Source of the DNA: Salinisphaera sp002433465
Lineage (GTDB): Bacteria; Pseudomonadota; Gammaproteobacteria; Nevskiales; Salinisphaeraceae
Assembly (NCBI RefSeq): GCF_040361435.1
Contig: NZ_APNL01000010.1
Location: forward strand, 1 to 64,000
Direction of reading: 5' to 3'
Length of the DNA: 64,000 nucleotides
Positions 41,052 to 50,370 of this stretch are shown one piece after another; the first letter of the stretch is position 1, and every line of letters begins with the position of its first letter. The notes below the pieces were generated by a model, which was given only the letters and a program-made list of their open reading frames with translations, was not told the origin of the DNA and ran no database searches. A program made the position numbers and the translations under genes.

Positions 41052-41768
41052 TCAGGCAAACGCGCTTGCCTGAGCGGGCGACAGCCGCCCGTCGGCCAGG
41101 CTCCAGACCTGGTCCATACGCTGGGCGAGTTCGCGGTCGTGGGTCACCATCACCAGGCTGGTATTCATCGACGCATTGAGCTCGAGCATCATGTCGAACA
41201 CGCTCGCAGCGGTGCGATGATCGAGATTGCCGGTGGGTTCGTCGGCCAGAATACAGGCCGGACGGGTGACCAGCGCGCGGGCCACCGCCGCGCGCTGGCG
41301 CTCGCCGCCCGAAAGCTCTGTGGGCTTGTGCTCTAGACGGTCGCCCAGCCCCACCTTGCGCAAGAGATCGCGCGCTTCGTCCAGCGCTTTTTTCGGCGGC
41401 CCGCGCCGGATCAACAGCGGCATGGCCACGTTCTCTACCGTGGTGAACTCCGGCAGCAGATGATGGAACTGGTAGATGAAGCCGAGCTTTTCGTTGCGCA
41501 GCTTGCCGCGTGCGGCGTTGGACAACGTGGTCATGTCGCGCCCGGCAATATGAATCGTGCCCCGGCTGGGCACGTCGAGGCCGCCCAAAAGGTGCAACAG
41601 CGTCGATTTGCCGGAGCCGGAGGCGCCGATCACCGCGATCTTTGCGCCCGGGGCCACGTTCAGATTGATGTCGTCGAGCACCGTAACCGGCTCGCGCACC
41701 TCAGTGAACGTCTTGGACAGATGGCTGCAGCCGAGCACGCTGGTGCCGGTCTCGGGAGTGTTACTCAT
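41052..41768 (-). CDS. lolD: lipoprotein-releasing ABC transporter ATPase LolD
   Basis: From the ATG at 41768 the product has 238 residues: Walker A GASGSGKST (48-56), the Q-loop region LGFIYQFHHLLPEFTTVENVAMPLL, signature LSGGERQRAAVARAL and Walker B ACILADEPTGNLD. The QFHHLLPEF segment is typical of LolD. With LolC/E it releases outer-membrane lipoproteins from the inner membrane to LolA. The start overlaps the lolC stop by 8 bases. The longer open frame starts inside lolC and is rejected. Confidence 0.96.
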   Translation of the reverse strand: MSNTPETGTSVLGCSHLSKTFTEVREPVTVLDDINLNVAPGAKIAVIGASGSGKSTLLHLLGGLDVPSRGTIHIAGRDMTTLSNAARGKLRNEKLGFIYQFHHLLPEFTTVENVAMPLLIRRGPPKKALDEARDLLRKVGLGDRLEHKPTELSGGERQRAAVARALVTRPACILADEPTGNLDHRTAASVFDMMLELNASMNTSLVMVTHDRELAQRMDQVWSLADGRLSPAQASAFA

Positions 41769-43011
41769 AACGCAGGGCCTCGGCCGGCTGCACGCGGGCG
41801 GCACGCCACGCCGGATACAGCGTCGACAAAAACGACAGCACGAGCGACAGCAGCGCAATCTGCACCACGTCGCTTTCATGCAGCTCGGCCTTGAGCTGGC
41901 TGATGTAATAAACGTCGGCCGACAGCAGGTCGGTATTCAGCAGGCTTTCGAGCATGGGCACGATATGTTCGATGTTGATCGACAGCAGCACGCCCAGGAC
42001 TACGCCCACGACGGTACCGATCACGCCAATCAGCGAGCCCTGCACCATGAAGATCGCCATCACCGACTTCGGCGACATGCCCAGTGTGCGCAGGATGGCG
42101 ATATCGCCCTGCTTGTCGGTGACGACCATCACCAGCATGGACACGATATTGAACGCGGCCACTGCGATGATCAGGCTCAGGATGATGAACATCACCGTCT
42201 TTTCGGTCGCGATGGCATGGAAGAAGTTCGCATGCTGACGGGTCCAGTCGGATACGCGTTTGCCCGGGTCGAGTATCACCTCGAGCTGACGGCTCACGCT
42301 GGGCGCATCGAACATGTCATTCAGGTGCAGCCGTACGCCGGTCACGCGATCTTGCATGTTGTATAGGGTGGCCGCATCGCCCATGTGAATCATGACCATG
42401 CCGCGGTCATATTCGTACATCCCGACCTGGAAGATGCCGCCCACGGTAAAGCGGCGAAAACGAGGCACGATACCGGCCGGGGTGATATTGGCCTCGGGGA
42501 TCATCAGATCCACCTTGTCGCCGACGTTCACGCCGAGAATCGCGGCCAGCTCTGCACCGATGACGATGCGGTACTTGCCCTTCTCGAGCGAATCGAAACT
42601 GCCGCCCACCATGTGATCGGCCACATCCGAAACTTTGCGTTCCTTTTCGGGCAGCACTCCCCGGATCATGGTGCCAGCCATGTTGCGACCGCTGCGCACC
42701 ATGCCCTCACCGCTGATATAGGGCGCCGAGCCGGTGACATCCGACAGGCGCTGGTCGACCTGGCTTTCCACGTCCTGCCAGTCCTGCAGGCCGCCGCGCC
42801 CCGCCGATATCTCCACATGCGAGGCCATGCCGAGGATACGGTCACGCAGCTCCGCTTCGAAGCCGTTCATCACCGACAACACGGTAATCAGCAGCATCAC
42901 GGCAAGCGCGATCCCGCCCATCGAGATGGACGAAATAAAGGAGATGAAATGGTTGCGCCGCTTGGCCCGCGTGTACTTCAGGCCGGCGTAGAGTTCGAGG
43001 GGTCTAAACAT
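41761..43011 (-). CDS. lolC: lipoprotein-releasing ABC transporter permease LolC/LolE
   Basis: The 416-residue protein has four helices: one near the N-terminus (ISMGGIALAVMLLITVLSVM) preceding a large periplasmic MacB-like domain, and three at the C-terminus. The family start FRPLELYAGLKYTRAKRRNHFISFISSIS is clear, as is DKQGDIAILRTLGMSPKSVMAIFMVQG. Only one permease gene is present; with only LolD beside it, the transporter may be a LolF-like homodimer, as in many gammaproteobacteria, unless lolE lies elsewhere. It diverges from the BamE-like gene with a 77-base gap. Confidence 0.93.
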   Translation of the reverse strand: MFRPLELYAGLKYTRAKRRNHFISFISSISMGGIALAVMLLITVLSVMNGFEAELRDRILGMASHVEISAGRGGLQDWQDVESQVDQRLSDVTGSAPYISGEGMVRSGRNMAGTMIRGVLPEKERKVSDVADHMVGGSFDSLEKGKYRIVIGAELAAILGVNVGDKVDLMIPEANITPAGIVPRFRRFTVGGIFQVGMYEYDRGMVMIHMGDAATLYNMQDRVTGVRLHLNDMFDAPSVSRQLEVILDPGKRVSDWTRQHANFFHAIATEKTVMFIILSLIIAVAAFNIVSMLVMVVTDKQGDIAILRTLGMSPKSVMAIFMVQGSLIGVIGTVVGVVLGVLLSINIEHIVPMLESLLNTDLLSADVYYISQLKAELHESDVVQIALLSLVLSFLSTLYPAWRAARVQPAEALRYE

Positions 43012-43088
43012 TGGCGCGCATTAAAGCATAATGGTCGCAATCGGCGCAGGGGGTCTGACGCCGAAAACCATCGTCGGGGATTTGAGTC

Positions 43089-43505
43089 ATGCGCATGAGA
43101 ACGTCTCTGCTTGTTTTAGTTCAGATTTCGGGGCTGATTTTGATCAGCGGCACGGCCTGCGCGCAGTCGAACAGCGGCTACGCCGACGACAGCATGTCGG
43201 ATGCCGGTGCCACCCATACACAAACGCGCGGCACGGTACTCGATATGCCGGCCGGCGAAAATACCGCCCAGGGCGCGGCCACGCCACGCCCGAGCACGCC
43301 GCCGCGCGGCATGACCAAGGCGCGCGTGCGCCAGCAGTACGGCGAACCGCAGAGCAAAAGCCAGCCGGTAGGCAACCCGCCGATCACGCGTTGGGACTAC
43401 CCGGGCTATCGGCTCTACTTCGAATACGATCATGTCCTGCACGCGGTCGTGCCCGACCATTTCGAACCCGTCACCCATAGCGACGAACTCCAGCCGGCGG
43501 ATTGA
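43089..43505 (+). CDS. secreted protein with a BamE/SmpA-like C-terminal segment
   Basis: The 138-residue protein has a signal peptide (TSLLVLVQISGLILISGTACA) followed by a disordered Ser/Thr/Pro-rich linker. Residues about 72-120 (PPRGMTKARVRQQYGEP then PPITRWDYPGYRLYFEYDHVLHAVV) resemble the BamE/SmpA-type fold, with the M-T-x-x-x-V-x-x-x-x-G-x-P pattern. Some uncharacterised gammaproteobacterial proteins share that domain. It is coupled by TGATG to aguA downstream, an unexpected pairing. Function is not known. Confidence 0.7.
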   Translation: MRMRTSLLVLVQISGLILISGTACAQSNSGYADDSMSDAGATHTQTRGTVLDMPAGENTAQGAATPRPSTPPRGMTKARVRQQYGEPQSKSQPVGNPPITRWDYPGYRLYFEYDHVLHAVVPDHFEPVTHSDELQPAD

Positions 43506-44536
43506 TGAAAGAACGTGTACTGCCGGCCGAATGGGCGGCACAGCAAGCCACCGTGCTCGTATGGCCGCGCAGCGGCGGCGACTGGGGCAACGGCCTCGAC
43601 GCCGCCCGCGACGCCATCGCCGAGTTCGCCGCCGTGCTCTGCGACTACCAGCCCGTGATCCTGGCGGCCGCGGATGCCGAATGCAGCGCCAGCATCGCCG
43701 CGCACTCGCGACTTGCCGATGTGGCCCGGCTGAGCGTGGTGAACGTGGCCAACGACGATATCTGGGCACGCGATACCGGCCCGATCACGGTATTCGACAA
43801 CGGCGCTCGGCGGTTTCTAGATTTTCGTTTCGATGGCTGGGGCGGCCAGTTCGAAGCCAGCCGCGACGATGCCTTCACCGCCGCCCTGCATGCCACCGGT
43901 CTGCTCGGCCACGGTGGGCTCGAGCGGCACGAGATCACGCTCGAAGGCGGCAGCATCGAATCCAACGGTGCGGGCGCACTGCTGACCACCGAACGCTGCC
44001 TGTTGCAGGGCCGGCGCAACGCGGATTTCGACCGCGATCGCGCGGTCGCCGCCCTCGCCGACGCACTGGGCGCGGACACCGTGCACTGGCTCAGCGAGGG
44101 TGACCTCATCGGCGACGACACCGATGGGCATATCGATACGCTGGCCCGTTTCGTCGCCGCCGACACGATTGCCTATCAGGGCTGTCGCGATGAAAACGAC
44201 GCCCACTACGCTGCGCTGGCCGCGATGGCAGACGAACTCGCCGCCCTGCGCGATAGCAACGGCCAGGCCTATCGTCTGGTGGAACTGCCGCTGCCCGCGC
44301 CGGTGTACGACCCGGACGATGGCCATCGACTGCCGGCCGGCTATGCCAACTTTCTCATCGCCAACGGCTGTGTGGTCATCCCCGCTTTCGACGACCCGGC
44401 CGACGACCACGCCCACGAGATCATCGCCGGGCTGTTCCCGGATCGCGATATTCGACGCGTCGACAGCCGTGCCTTGATTCGCCAGCACGGCGGCCTCCAT
44501 TGTGCAGCCATGCAAATTCCTGCCGAGTTGTCCTGA
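43505..44536 (+). CDS. aguA: agmatine deiminase AguA
   Basis: The 343-residue protein is a guanidino-modifying enzyme: LPAEWAAQQATVLVWP near the start, NDDIWARDTGPITVF, LEGGSIESNG, DTDGHIDTLARFV and the catalytic cysteine in HGGLHCAAMQIP (Cys333). It hydrolyses agmatine to N-carbamoylputrescine and ammonia. The ATG at 43505 is preferred to a TTG one codon earlier; it overlaps the upstream stop by one base. aguB follows with the same TGATG overlap, giving a two-step agmatine-to-putrescine pathway. speA (arginine decarboxylase) is not in the window. Confidence 0.96.
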   Translation: MKERVLPAEWAAQQATVLVWPRSGGDWGNGLDAARDAIAEFAAVLCDYQPVILAAADAECSASIAAHSRLADVARLSVVNVANDDIWARDTGPITVFDNGARRFLDFRFDGWGGQFEASRDDAFTAALHATGLLGHGGLERHEITLEGGSIESNGAGALLTTERCLLQGRRNADFDRDRAVAALADALGADTVHWLSEGDLIGDDTDGHIDTLARFVAADTIAYQGCRDENDAHYAALAAMADELAALRDSNGQAYRLVELPLPAPVYDPDDGHRLPAGYANFLIANGCVVIPAFDDPADDHAHEIIAGLFPDRDIRRVDSRALIRQHGGLHCAAMQIPAELS

Positions 44537-45420
44537 TGACCTATCCCGCCCCGCTGCGCGTTGCCGTGGCGCAATACGCCTGCACGCCCGAACCGGCGAC
44601 CAATCTGGATACCGCGGTCGCGCATATCGAACAGGCCGGCGCGGCCGGCGCGAAACTCGTGTTGCTGCCCGAACTGCACAACACGCCCTACTTCTGCCAG
44701 CGCGAAGACCCGGCCCTGTTCGACTTGGCCGAGCCCATCCCCGGCCCGTCCACCGAACGCCTGGCGGCGGCCGCGCGCGATGCGGGCGTGGTGGTGGTGG
44801 CATCGCTGTTCGAACGGCGTGCGGCGGGGCTGTATCACAACACCGCGGTGGTGCTGGACGCCGACGGAACGCTCGCCGGGCGATATCGCAAGATGCATAT
44901 CCCGGACGACCCGGAATACTACGAAAAATATTATTTCACCCCCGGCGATCTCGGCTTCACGCCGATCGATACCTCGATCGGCCGGCTGGGCGTGCTCGTT
45001 TGCTGGGACCAGTGGTACCCGGAAGCCGCCCGCCTCATGGCCCTGGCCGGGGCCGAGCTGCTGGTGTATCCGTCGGCGATCGGCTGGGACGACGCCACCG
45101 ATGACGGCGCCGAACAGCAGCGCCAGCTCCATGCCTGGCAGGGCGTACAACGCGGTCATGCCATCGCCAACGGCCTGGCGGTTGTGACCTCCAACCGTGT
45201 GGGCATCGAAGGCGACAACGCCACCGAAATCCGCTTCTGGGGGCACAGCTTCGTGTTCGGCCCGCAGGGGGAAACGCTGGCCGAAGCCGGCGAGGATGGC
45301 GAGTTACTCGTCGCAGACATCGACCTGCATCGCACCGAGTCGGTCCGGCGTATCTGGCCGTTCCTGCGCGATCGCCGTATCGATGCCTTCGACGATATCA
45401 CCCGGCGTTATCGCGACTGA
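44536..45420 (+). CDS. aguB: N-carbamoylputrescine amidase AguB
   Basis: The 294-residue protein is a nitrilase-superfamily enzyme with the catalytic triad visible: Glu46 in LLPELHNT, Lys119 in GRYRKMHIPDDPEYYEKYYF and Cys156 in VLVCWDQWYPEAARLMALAGAELLVYP. The PEYYEKYYF stretch is typical of N-carbamoylputrescine amidases. It yields putrescine, CO2 and ammonia. The start overlaps the aguA stop by one base. mfd follows after 74 bases. Confidence 0.96.
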   Translation: MTYPAPLRVAVAQYACTPEPATNLDTAVAHIEQAGAAGAKLVLLPELHNTPYFCQREDPALFDLAEPIPGPSTERLAAAARDAGVVVVASLFERRAAGLYHNTAVVLDADGTLAGRYRKMHIPDDPEYYEKYYFTPGDLGFTPIDTSIGRLGVLVCWDQWYPEAARLMALAGAELLVYPSAIGWDDATDDGAEQQRQLHAWQGVQRGHAIANGLAVVTSNRVGIEGDNATEIRFWGHSFVFGPQGETLAEAGEDGELLVADIDLHRTESVRRIWPFLRDRRIDAFDDITRRYRD

Positions 45421-45494
45421 TAGCCAGACCGTTTTGACATTTGCCGTGCGATAACCGCGGCCCACCTCGACTATGCAATAATCCGCCGCCTCTC

Positions 45495-48400
45495 ATGGCT
45501 GTCGTAACCGAAAACAACGCAACCATCCGTGCCCTGGCGCCGCCGGCGCTGCGCGCGGGTGCGCACGATGCCTGGCAGGGCCTGCACGGCTGTGCCACGT
45601 CGATCGCGCTCGCCCAGGCCGCGCAGGCCCGCGACGGGCTCACCGTGGCCGTGGTGGCCGACGAACACCGGGCCTATCGGCTGGAAGAAGAGCTGCGCTT
45701 CTTCAGTGACGAAAACCTGGCTGTACGGCATTTCCCGGACTGGGAAACCCTGCCCTACGACGTATTTTCGCCGCATGCGGATATCATCTCCGAGCGCCTG
45801 GCCCTGTTGCACAGTCTGCCGGGCATGGGGCGCGGCATTCTCATTATCGCGGCCGATACGCTGGTCCAGCCGCTGCCGCCCACCACCTTCGTCGATGCTC
45901 GGGCGATGGTGTTCGAAGTTGGCGATACGCTCGATTTTCATGCCCTGCGCGAACGCCTGGAAGCCGCCGGCTATGCGGCCGTCTCCGAAGTACGCACCCA
46001 CGGCGAATATGCGATTCGCGGTGCGGTCATGGATCTCTACCCGATGGGCTCGAACACGCCCTATCGGTTGGACCTGTTCGACGACGAAATCGATACCATC
46101 CGCGCCTTCGATGCCGACTCCCAGCGCTCCACCGACAAGCTGGATTCGATCCGGCTGCTGCCGGCCCGCGAATTCCCGCTCGACGACGACGCCATCAAGG
46201 CATTTCGCTCGCGTTATCGCCAGCGCTTCGAGGGCGACCCGGGCGCGAGCGTGATCTATCGCGACGTCTCGCGCGGCATTCCACCGGGCGGCATCGAGTC
46301 GTATCTGAGCCTGTTCTTCGACGACACCGCGGCCCTGTTCGACTATCTGCCCGCCGACACGGCGATCGTGGAACTCGGCGATGTCGATCAAGCCCTGGCC
46401 ACCGCCTGGCGCTCGATCGAGTCCCGTCATGAACAGCGCAGCGTGGACCCCGAGCGGCCATTACTTGCGCCCGAGGAGGCGTTCGTGACGCCGGCGCGTT
46501 TGCGTACCGGCCTGGACGCCCTCACCGCGGCCCGTATCGTCGACGATGCGGTTTCGGCTGCAGCGGTGTTCGACGTCGCGCCGGTCCCGCCGCTGTCCGG
46601 CGCGGATATCGCCGCCACCGGGCGCGCGCTGCGTGCCTTCTTCGACGACTTCGACGGCCGTATTCTCATTACCGGCGATTCTGCCGGCCGCCGCGAGGCG
46701 ATGCGCGACTGGCTCACCTCGCTGGGCCTGGCCCCGGCCCGTGCCGAGGGCTGGTCCGATTTCATCGACCACAACAAGCACATCGCGGTCACCAGCGCGC
46801 CGCTGGAAACGGGCGCGATTCTGACCGGCGACGGCATTGCCGTCATTTCCGAAAGCCAGCTCACCGGCAGTCGCCCGCCGGCGAAGAAACGCCGCCGCGT
46901 TACCCGCGACCCGGAAACGGCGATTCGCGAGCTCACCGATCTTGCCCCCGGCGCGCCCGTGGTGCACCAGGACAACGGTGTGGGCCGCTACAAGGGCCTG
47001 CAAAAGCTCTCGGCCGGCGGCGTGGAAAACGAATTCGTCACCATCGAATATGCCGGGGGCGACCTGCTTTATGTGCCGGTCGCCTCGCTGCATCTGGTGC
47101 ACCGCTTTACCGGCGCGGATGCGGAAACCGCGCCGCTGCATCGCCTGGGCAACGACCGCTGGGCCAAGGCGCGCAAGAAAGCCGCCAAACGCGCCCGCGA
47201 CGTGGCCGCCGAACTGCTGGAAATCCAGGCCCGCCGCGCTGCGCGCGAAGGCGTTTCGATGGTGCCCGACGCCGACGACTATGCCCGTTTCGCCGCCGGC
47301 TTCGCCTTCGAGGAGACACCGGACCAGCAGCGCGCCATCGACGAAGTGCTGGCCGATCTGGCCAAGAGCACGCCGATGGACCGCGTGGTCTGCGGCGACG
47401 TGGGCTTTGGCAAGACCGAAGTCGCCCTGCGCGCGGCATTCGCCGCGATATCGGCCGGGTACCAGGTCTGCGTGCTGGTGCCGACCACCCTGCTCGCCCA
47501 GCAGCATTACCAGAACTTTGCCGATCGCTTTGCCGACTGGCCGGTCAAGGTCGCCGCCCTGTCGCGGCTACGTACCGGCAAACAGCGCGACGAACTGCTC
47601 GAGGAAATGGCCGCCGGCAAGCTGGATATCGTCATCGGTACGCACCGGCTGCTGCAAAAGGATATCCGCTTCAAGAAGCTCGGCGTGCTCATCGTCGACG
47701 AAGAACACCGCTTCGGCGTGCGCCACAAGGAGCGCATCAAGAGCCTGCGTGCCCAGGTCGATCTGCTCACGCTCACCGCCACGCCGATTCCGCGCACGCT
47801 CAACATGAGCCTGTCCGGCCTGCGCGACCTGTCGATCATTGCCACGCCGCCCGAGTCGCGCCTGGCCATCCAGACCTTCGTATCGCGCCAGGACACCGCG
47901 CTCATTCAGGAAGCCGTGCGCCGCGAAATGCGCCGCGGTGGCCAGGTCTACTACCTGCACAACAAGGTCAAGGATATCGAGCGCGTCGCCCGCGACCTGG
48001 GCGCCATCCTGCCGGAGGCGCGCATCCGCGTAGCCCATGGGCAGATGCACGAGCGCGAGCTCGAAGCCGCCATGCTCGATTTCTATCATCGGCGCTTCGA
48101 TATCCTGCTGTGTACCACGATCGTGGAATCCGGCATCGACGTACCGAGCGCCAACACCATCATCATCGACCGCGCCGATACCTTCGGCCTCGCCCAGCTG
48201 CATCAGCTGCGCGGCCGTGTCGGCCGTTCTCATCACCGCGCCTATGCCTATCTGCTCACGCCGCCACGCGAGTCGATGACGCCGGACGCCGAAAAACGCC
48301 TCGACGCGCTCGCCTCGCTCGGCGATCTGGGTGCCGGCTTTGCCTTGGCTACCCACGACCTGGAAATCCGCGGCGCCGGCGAGCTGCTCGGCGAAGGCCA

Positions 48401-48989
48401 GTCCGGCCAGATTCAGGAAATCGGCTTCGATCTCTATCGCCAGATGCTCGATCGGGCCGTGGGTGCCTTCAAGCGCGGTGAAGTGCCCGAGGCCGACGCC
48501 GACGAACTCATGTCGGCCACCGAAGTCGAGCTGGGCGCGACCGCCCTGCTGCCCGAGGAATACATCCCGGACGTGCATATCCGGCTGGTGCTCTACAAAC
48601 GCATCAGCTCGGCCAAGGACGATGCCGCCCTGCGTGCGCTCAAGGTCGAGCTCATCGACCGTTTCGGCCTGCTGCCCGAAGCCACGGAAACCCTCTTCGC
48701 CGCCACCGCGCTCAAGCTCATGGCCAGTCCCCTGGCGATCGCCAAGATCGAAGCCGGCCCGGACGTCGGCCGCCTCAACTTCGCCCGCAACAGCCGTATC
48801 GACCCGGCCCGCCTGATCGCACTCGTACAATCCGACGCCAAGCGCTACCGCCTCGAAGGTGACGCACGTCTGGTGTTCTTCCGCGACATGCCCGACGTCG
48901 AAACGAGGGTCGAACACATCCAAACACTTCTGGAAAAGCTGGGCGCGCCGACCTCAAATGAGGCAGAAGCGGCAGTCGACAAGCGCTAG
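45495..48989 (+). CDS. mfd: transcription-repair coupling factor Mfd
   Basis: The 1,164-residue protein matches Mfd (E. coli 1,148). The order is a UvrB-like N-terminal region, RNA-polymerase interacting domain (DLAPGAPVVHQDNGVGRYKGL and onwards), helicase core with Walker A GDVGFGKTEVALRA near residue 635 and Walker B IVDEEHRFGVRHKE near 733, the TRG motif region, and a C-terminal TRCF domain. Mfd removes stalled RNA polymerase and recruits UvrA. The ATG at 45495 gives the usual N-terminus. A 451-codon antisense frame is a shadow. Its downstream neighbourhood is replaced by the accessory genes. Confidence 0.97.
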   Translation: MAVVTENNATIRALAPPALRAGAHDAWQGLHGCATSIALAQAAQARDGLTVAVVADEHRAYRLEEELRFFSDENLAVRHFPDWETLPYDVFSPHADIISERLALLHSLPGMGRGILIIAADTLVQPLPPTTFVDARAMVFEVGDTLDFHALRERLEAAGYAAVSEVRTHGEYAIRGAVMDLYPMGSNTPYRLDLFDDEIDTIRAFDADSQRSTDKLDSIRLLPAREFPLDDDAIKAFRSRYRQRFEGDPGASVIYRDVSRGIPPGGIESYLSLFFDDTAALFDYLPADTAIVELGDVDQALATAWRSIESRHEQRSVDPERPLLAPEEAFVTPARLRTGLDALTAARIVDDAVSAAAVFDVAPVPPLSGADIAATGRALRAFFDDFDGRILITGDSAGRREAMRDWLTSLGLAPARAEGWSDFIDHNKHIAVTSAPLETGAILTGDGIAVISESQLTGSRPPAKKRRRVTRDPETAIRELTDLAPGAPVVHQDNGVGRYKGLQKLSAGGVENEFVTIEYAGGDLLYVPVASLHLVHRFTGADAETAPLHRLGNDRWAKARKKAAKRARDVAAELLEIQARRAAREGVSMVPDADDYARFAAGFAFEETPDQQRAIDEVLADLAKSTPMDRVVCGDVGFGKTEVALRAAFAAISAGYQVCVLVPTTLLAQQHYQNFADRFADWPVKVAALSRLRTGKQRDELLEEMAAGKLDIVIGTHRLLQKDIRFKKLGVLIVDEEHRFGVRHKERIKSLRAQVDLLTLTATPIPRTLNMSLSGLRDLSIIATPPESRLAIQTFVSRQDTALIQEAVRREMRRGGQVYYLHNKVKDIERVARDLGAILPEARIRVAHGQMHERELEAAMLDFYHRRFDILLCTTIVESGIDVPSANTIIIDRADTFGLAQLHQLRGRVGRSHHRAYAYLLTPPRESMTPDAEKRLDALASLGDLGAGFALATHDLEIRGAGELLGEGQSGQIQEIGFDLYRQMLDRAVGAFKRGEVPEADADELMSATEVELGATALLPEEYIPDVHIRLVLYKRISSAKDDAALRALKVELIDRFGLLPEATETLFAATALKLMASPLAIAKIEAGPDVGRLNFARNSRIDPARLIALVQSDAKRYRLEGDARLVFFRDMPDVETRVEHIQTLLEKLGAPTSNEAEAAVDKR

Positions 48990-49038
48990 CGCCCGAAGGG
49001 GCTAAGTACTACCAGCGGGCAACCGGTGGCAACGGCCG

Positions 49039-49554
49039 ATGTATAGACGACTCACCACCGACGACACGACAGCATATCGCGCACTCAGACTGGCCGGCTT
49101 GCAGGAATGTCCGACCGCCTTTGGGTCCAGTTTCGCCGAAGAATTGGCCCTATCCGACCAAGATTTCGCCCAACAGCTAATGCCCGGCGAAGACGGTTGT
49201 GTCATCGGTGCCTTCGACGACGACCAACTGGTCGGTGTTGTCGGTGTACAACAGAACCGTTTCGAAAAAATGCGCCACAAGGCCTTCGTCTGGGGCATGT
49301 ACGTAGCGTCTGCACGCCGCGGTGCCCACGTGGGGCGCAACCCGCTCAACCAAGCGCTGCAGTTTGCCGGCCGCTTGAGCGGTGTAAGCCAAGTGACGCT
49401 GTGGGTAGTTCGCGAAAACCAAGGCGCCTGCGCGCTTTACGCCCGTGCCGGCTTCGTGACGTACGGTACGGAACCCGCAGCACTGCAGGTGGCGAACCGC
49501 TTCTACGATGAATTGTTGATGGTCAAGTTTCTAGGCAACAGCAGCGCCTCTTAA
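49039..49554 (+). CDS. GNAT family N-acetyltransferase
   Basis: The 171-residue protein begins RRLTTDDTTAYRALRLAGLQECPTAFGSS, typical of small-molecule or protein GNATs, followed by GCVIGAFDDDQLVGVVGVQQ and FVWGMYVASARRGAHVGRNPLNQAL. The acetyl-CoA motif is degenerate: the residue after VGR is N-P rather than A-L. Substrate unknown; cytoplasmic. It lies 49 bases after mfd and may be read through from it. It opens the accessory block that separates mfd from the purine-salvage genes. Confidence 0.82.
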   Translation: MYRRLTTDDTTAYRALRLAGLQECPTAFGSSFAEELALSDQDFAQQLMPGEDGCVIGAFDDDQLVGVVGVQQNRFEKMRHKAFVWGMYVASARRGAHVGRNPLNQALQFAGRLSGVSQVTLWVVRENQGACALYARAGFVTYGTEPAALQVANRFYDELLMVKFLGNSSAS

Positions 49555-49657
49555 CGAACACAACGCAGGTTTGTGCTGGCTGTCGCACGATGCGATGTGC
49601 GACTTTTAGTAAACGCTTAGTGTGGGCTGCGGGCATCGCGGCCTTGGGGTGCCGGCA

Positions 49658-50323
49658 ATGAACGCTGAAACGGACACTGTCTTGAAGCTTTACGGTCGAT
49701 CCACCGCTTTCAACGTACAAAAGGTGCTGTGGCTACTGGATGAGCTCGAACTTGGCTTCGAACACCATCTTGTGGGCGGGCGTTATGGCGGCCTCGATGA
49801 CCCGGCGTTCATCGCCCTCAACCCGCATGGCAAAGTCCCGGTTCTGAAAGACGGTGACATCTCGATTTGGGAGTCGCACGCGATTCTCAGATATCTCGCG
49901 GCGCAGTATGGCGACAGCCGTTTCTGGCCATTAAGCCCCGCCGAAAGGTCGGTCCACGACCGCTGGATGGATTGGTCACAGACCACCCTGCAACCGGACT
50001 TCATGCGTCTGTTCTGGCGCTTTTATCGCATGCCCGAACACAAACGCGATACCGAAGAAATCCAGCGGGCACGCCGTGCTTGCGAACGCCACTACCGTCT
50101 TATCGATGCCGAGCTCGAACAGCGGCGCTATCTCGCCGGCGATCGTTTCTCACTGGCCGATATCCCCGCTGGCACCACTTTGTACCGTTACCAGAAAATG
50201 GGCCTCGATACCGCACTGCCCGCCCGCGCCGCCGAGTGGTACGCAAACCTGTGCCAGCGGCCGGCGTTTCAAAATCGCGTCATGACGCCGTTCAGCGAGC
50301 TGCGCGGCCGAGAGTCGTTCTAG
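49658..50323 (+). CDS. glutathione S-transferase family protein (Phi/theta-like)
   Basis: The 221-residue protein has an N-terminal thioredoxin-like domain (LKLYGRSTAFNVQKVLWLLDELELGF, ALNPHGKVPVLKDGDISIWESHAILRYLA) and a C-terminal helical domain (LAGDRFSLADIPAG). The active-site Ser is expected in GRSTAFNV. It conjugates or reduces using glutathione; substrate unknown. A second GST of another subtype is 3 kb away. It converges on the LysR gene at 50371. Confidence 0.9.
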   Translation: MNAETDTVLKLYGRSTAFNVQKVLWLLDELELGFEHHLVGGRYGGLDDPAFIALNPHGKVPVLKDGDISIWESHAILRYLAAQYGDSRFWPLSPAERSVHDRWMDWSQTTLQPDFMRLFWRFYRMPEHKRDTEEIQRARRACERHYRLIDAELEQRRYLAGDRFSLADIPAGTTLYRYQKMGLDTALPARAAEWYANLCQRPAFQNRVMTPFSELRGRESF

Positions 50324-50370
50324 CTAAATAGGCCAAAACCGCAACGGCGCGATCTGGCGTTTGTACTCTG

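Noticed and set aside
45434..45439. Perfect TTGACA before mfd as a promoter -35
   Set aside because: No acceptable -10 element is found 15-19 bases downstream, so a promoter is not supported.
47568..48923. 451-codon frame antisense to mfd
   Set aside because: It is the mirror of conserved Mfd helicase sequence and has no motif or ribosome site.
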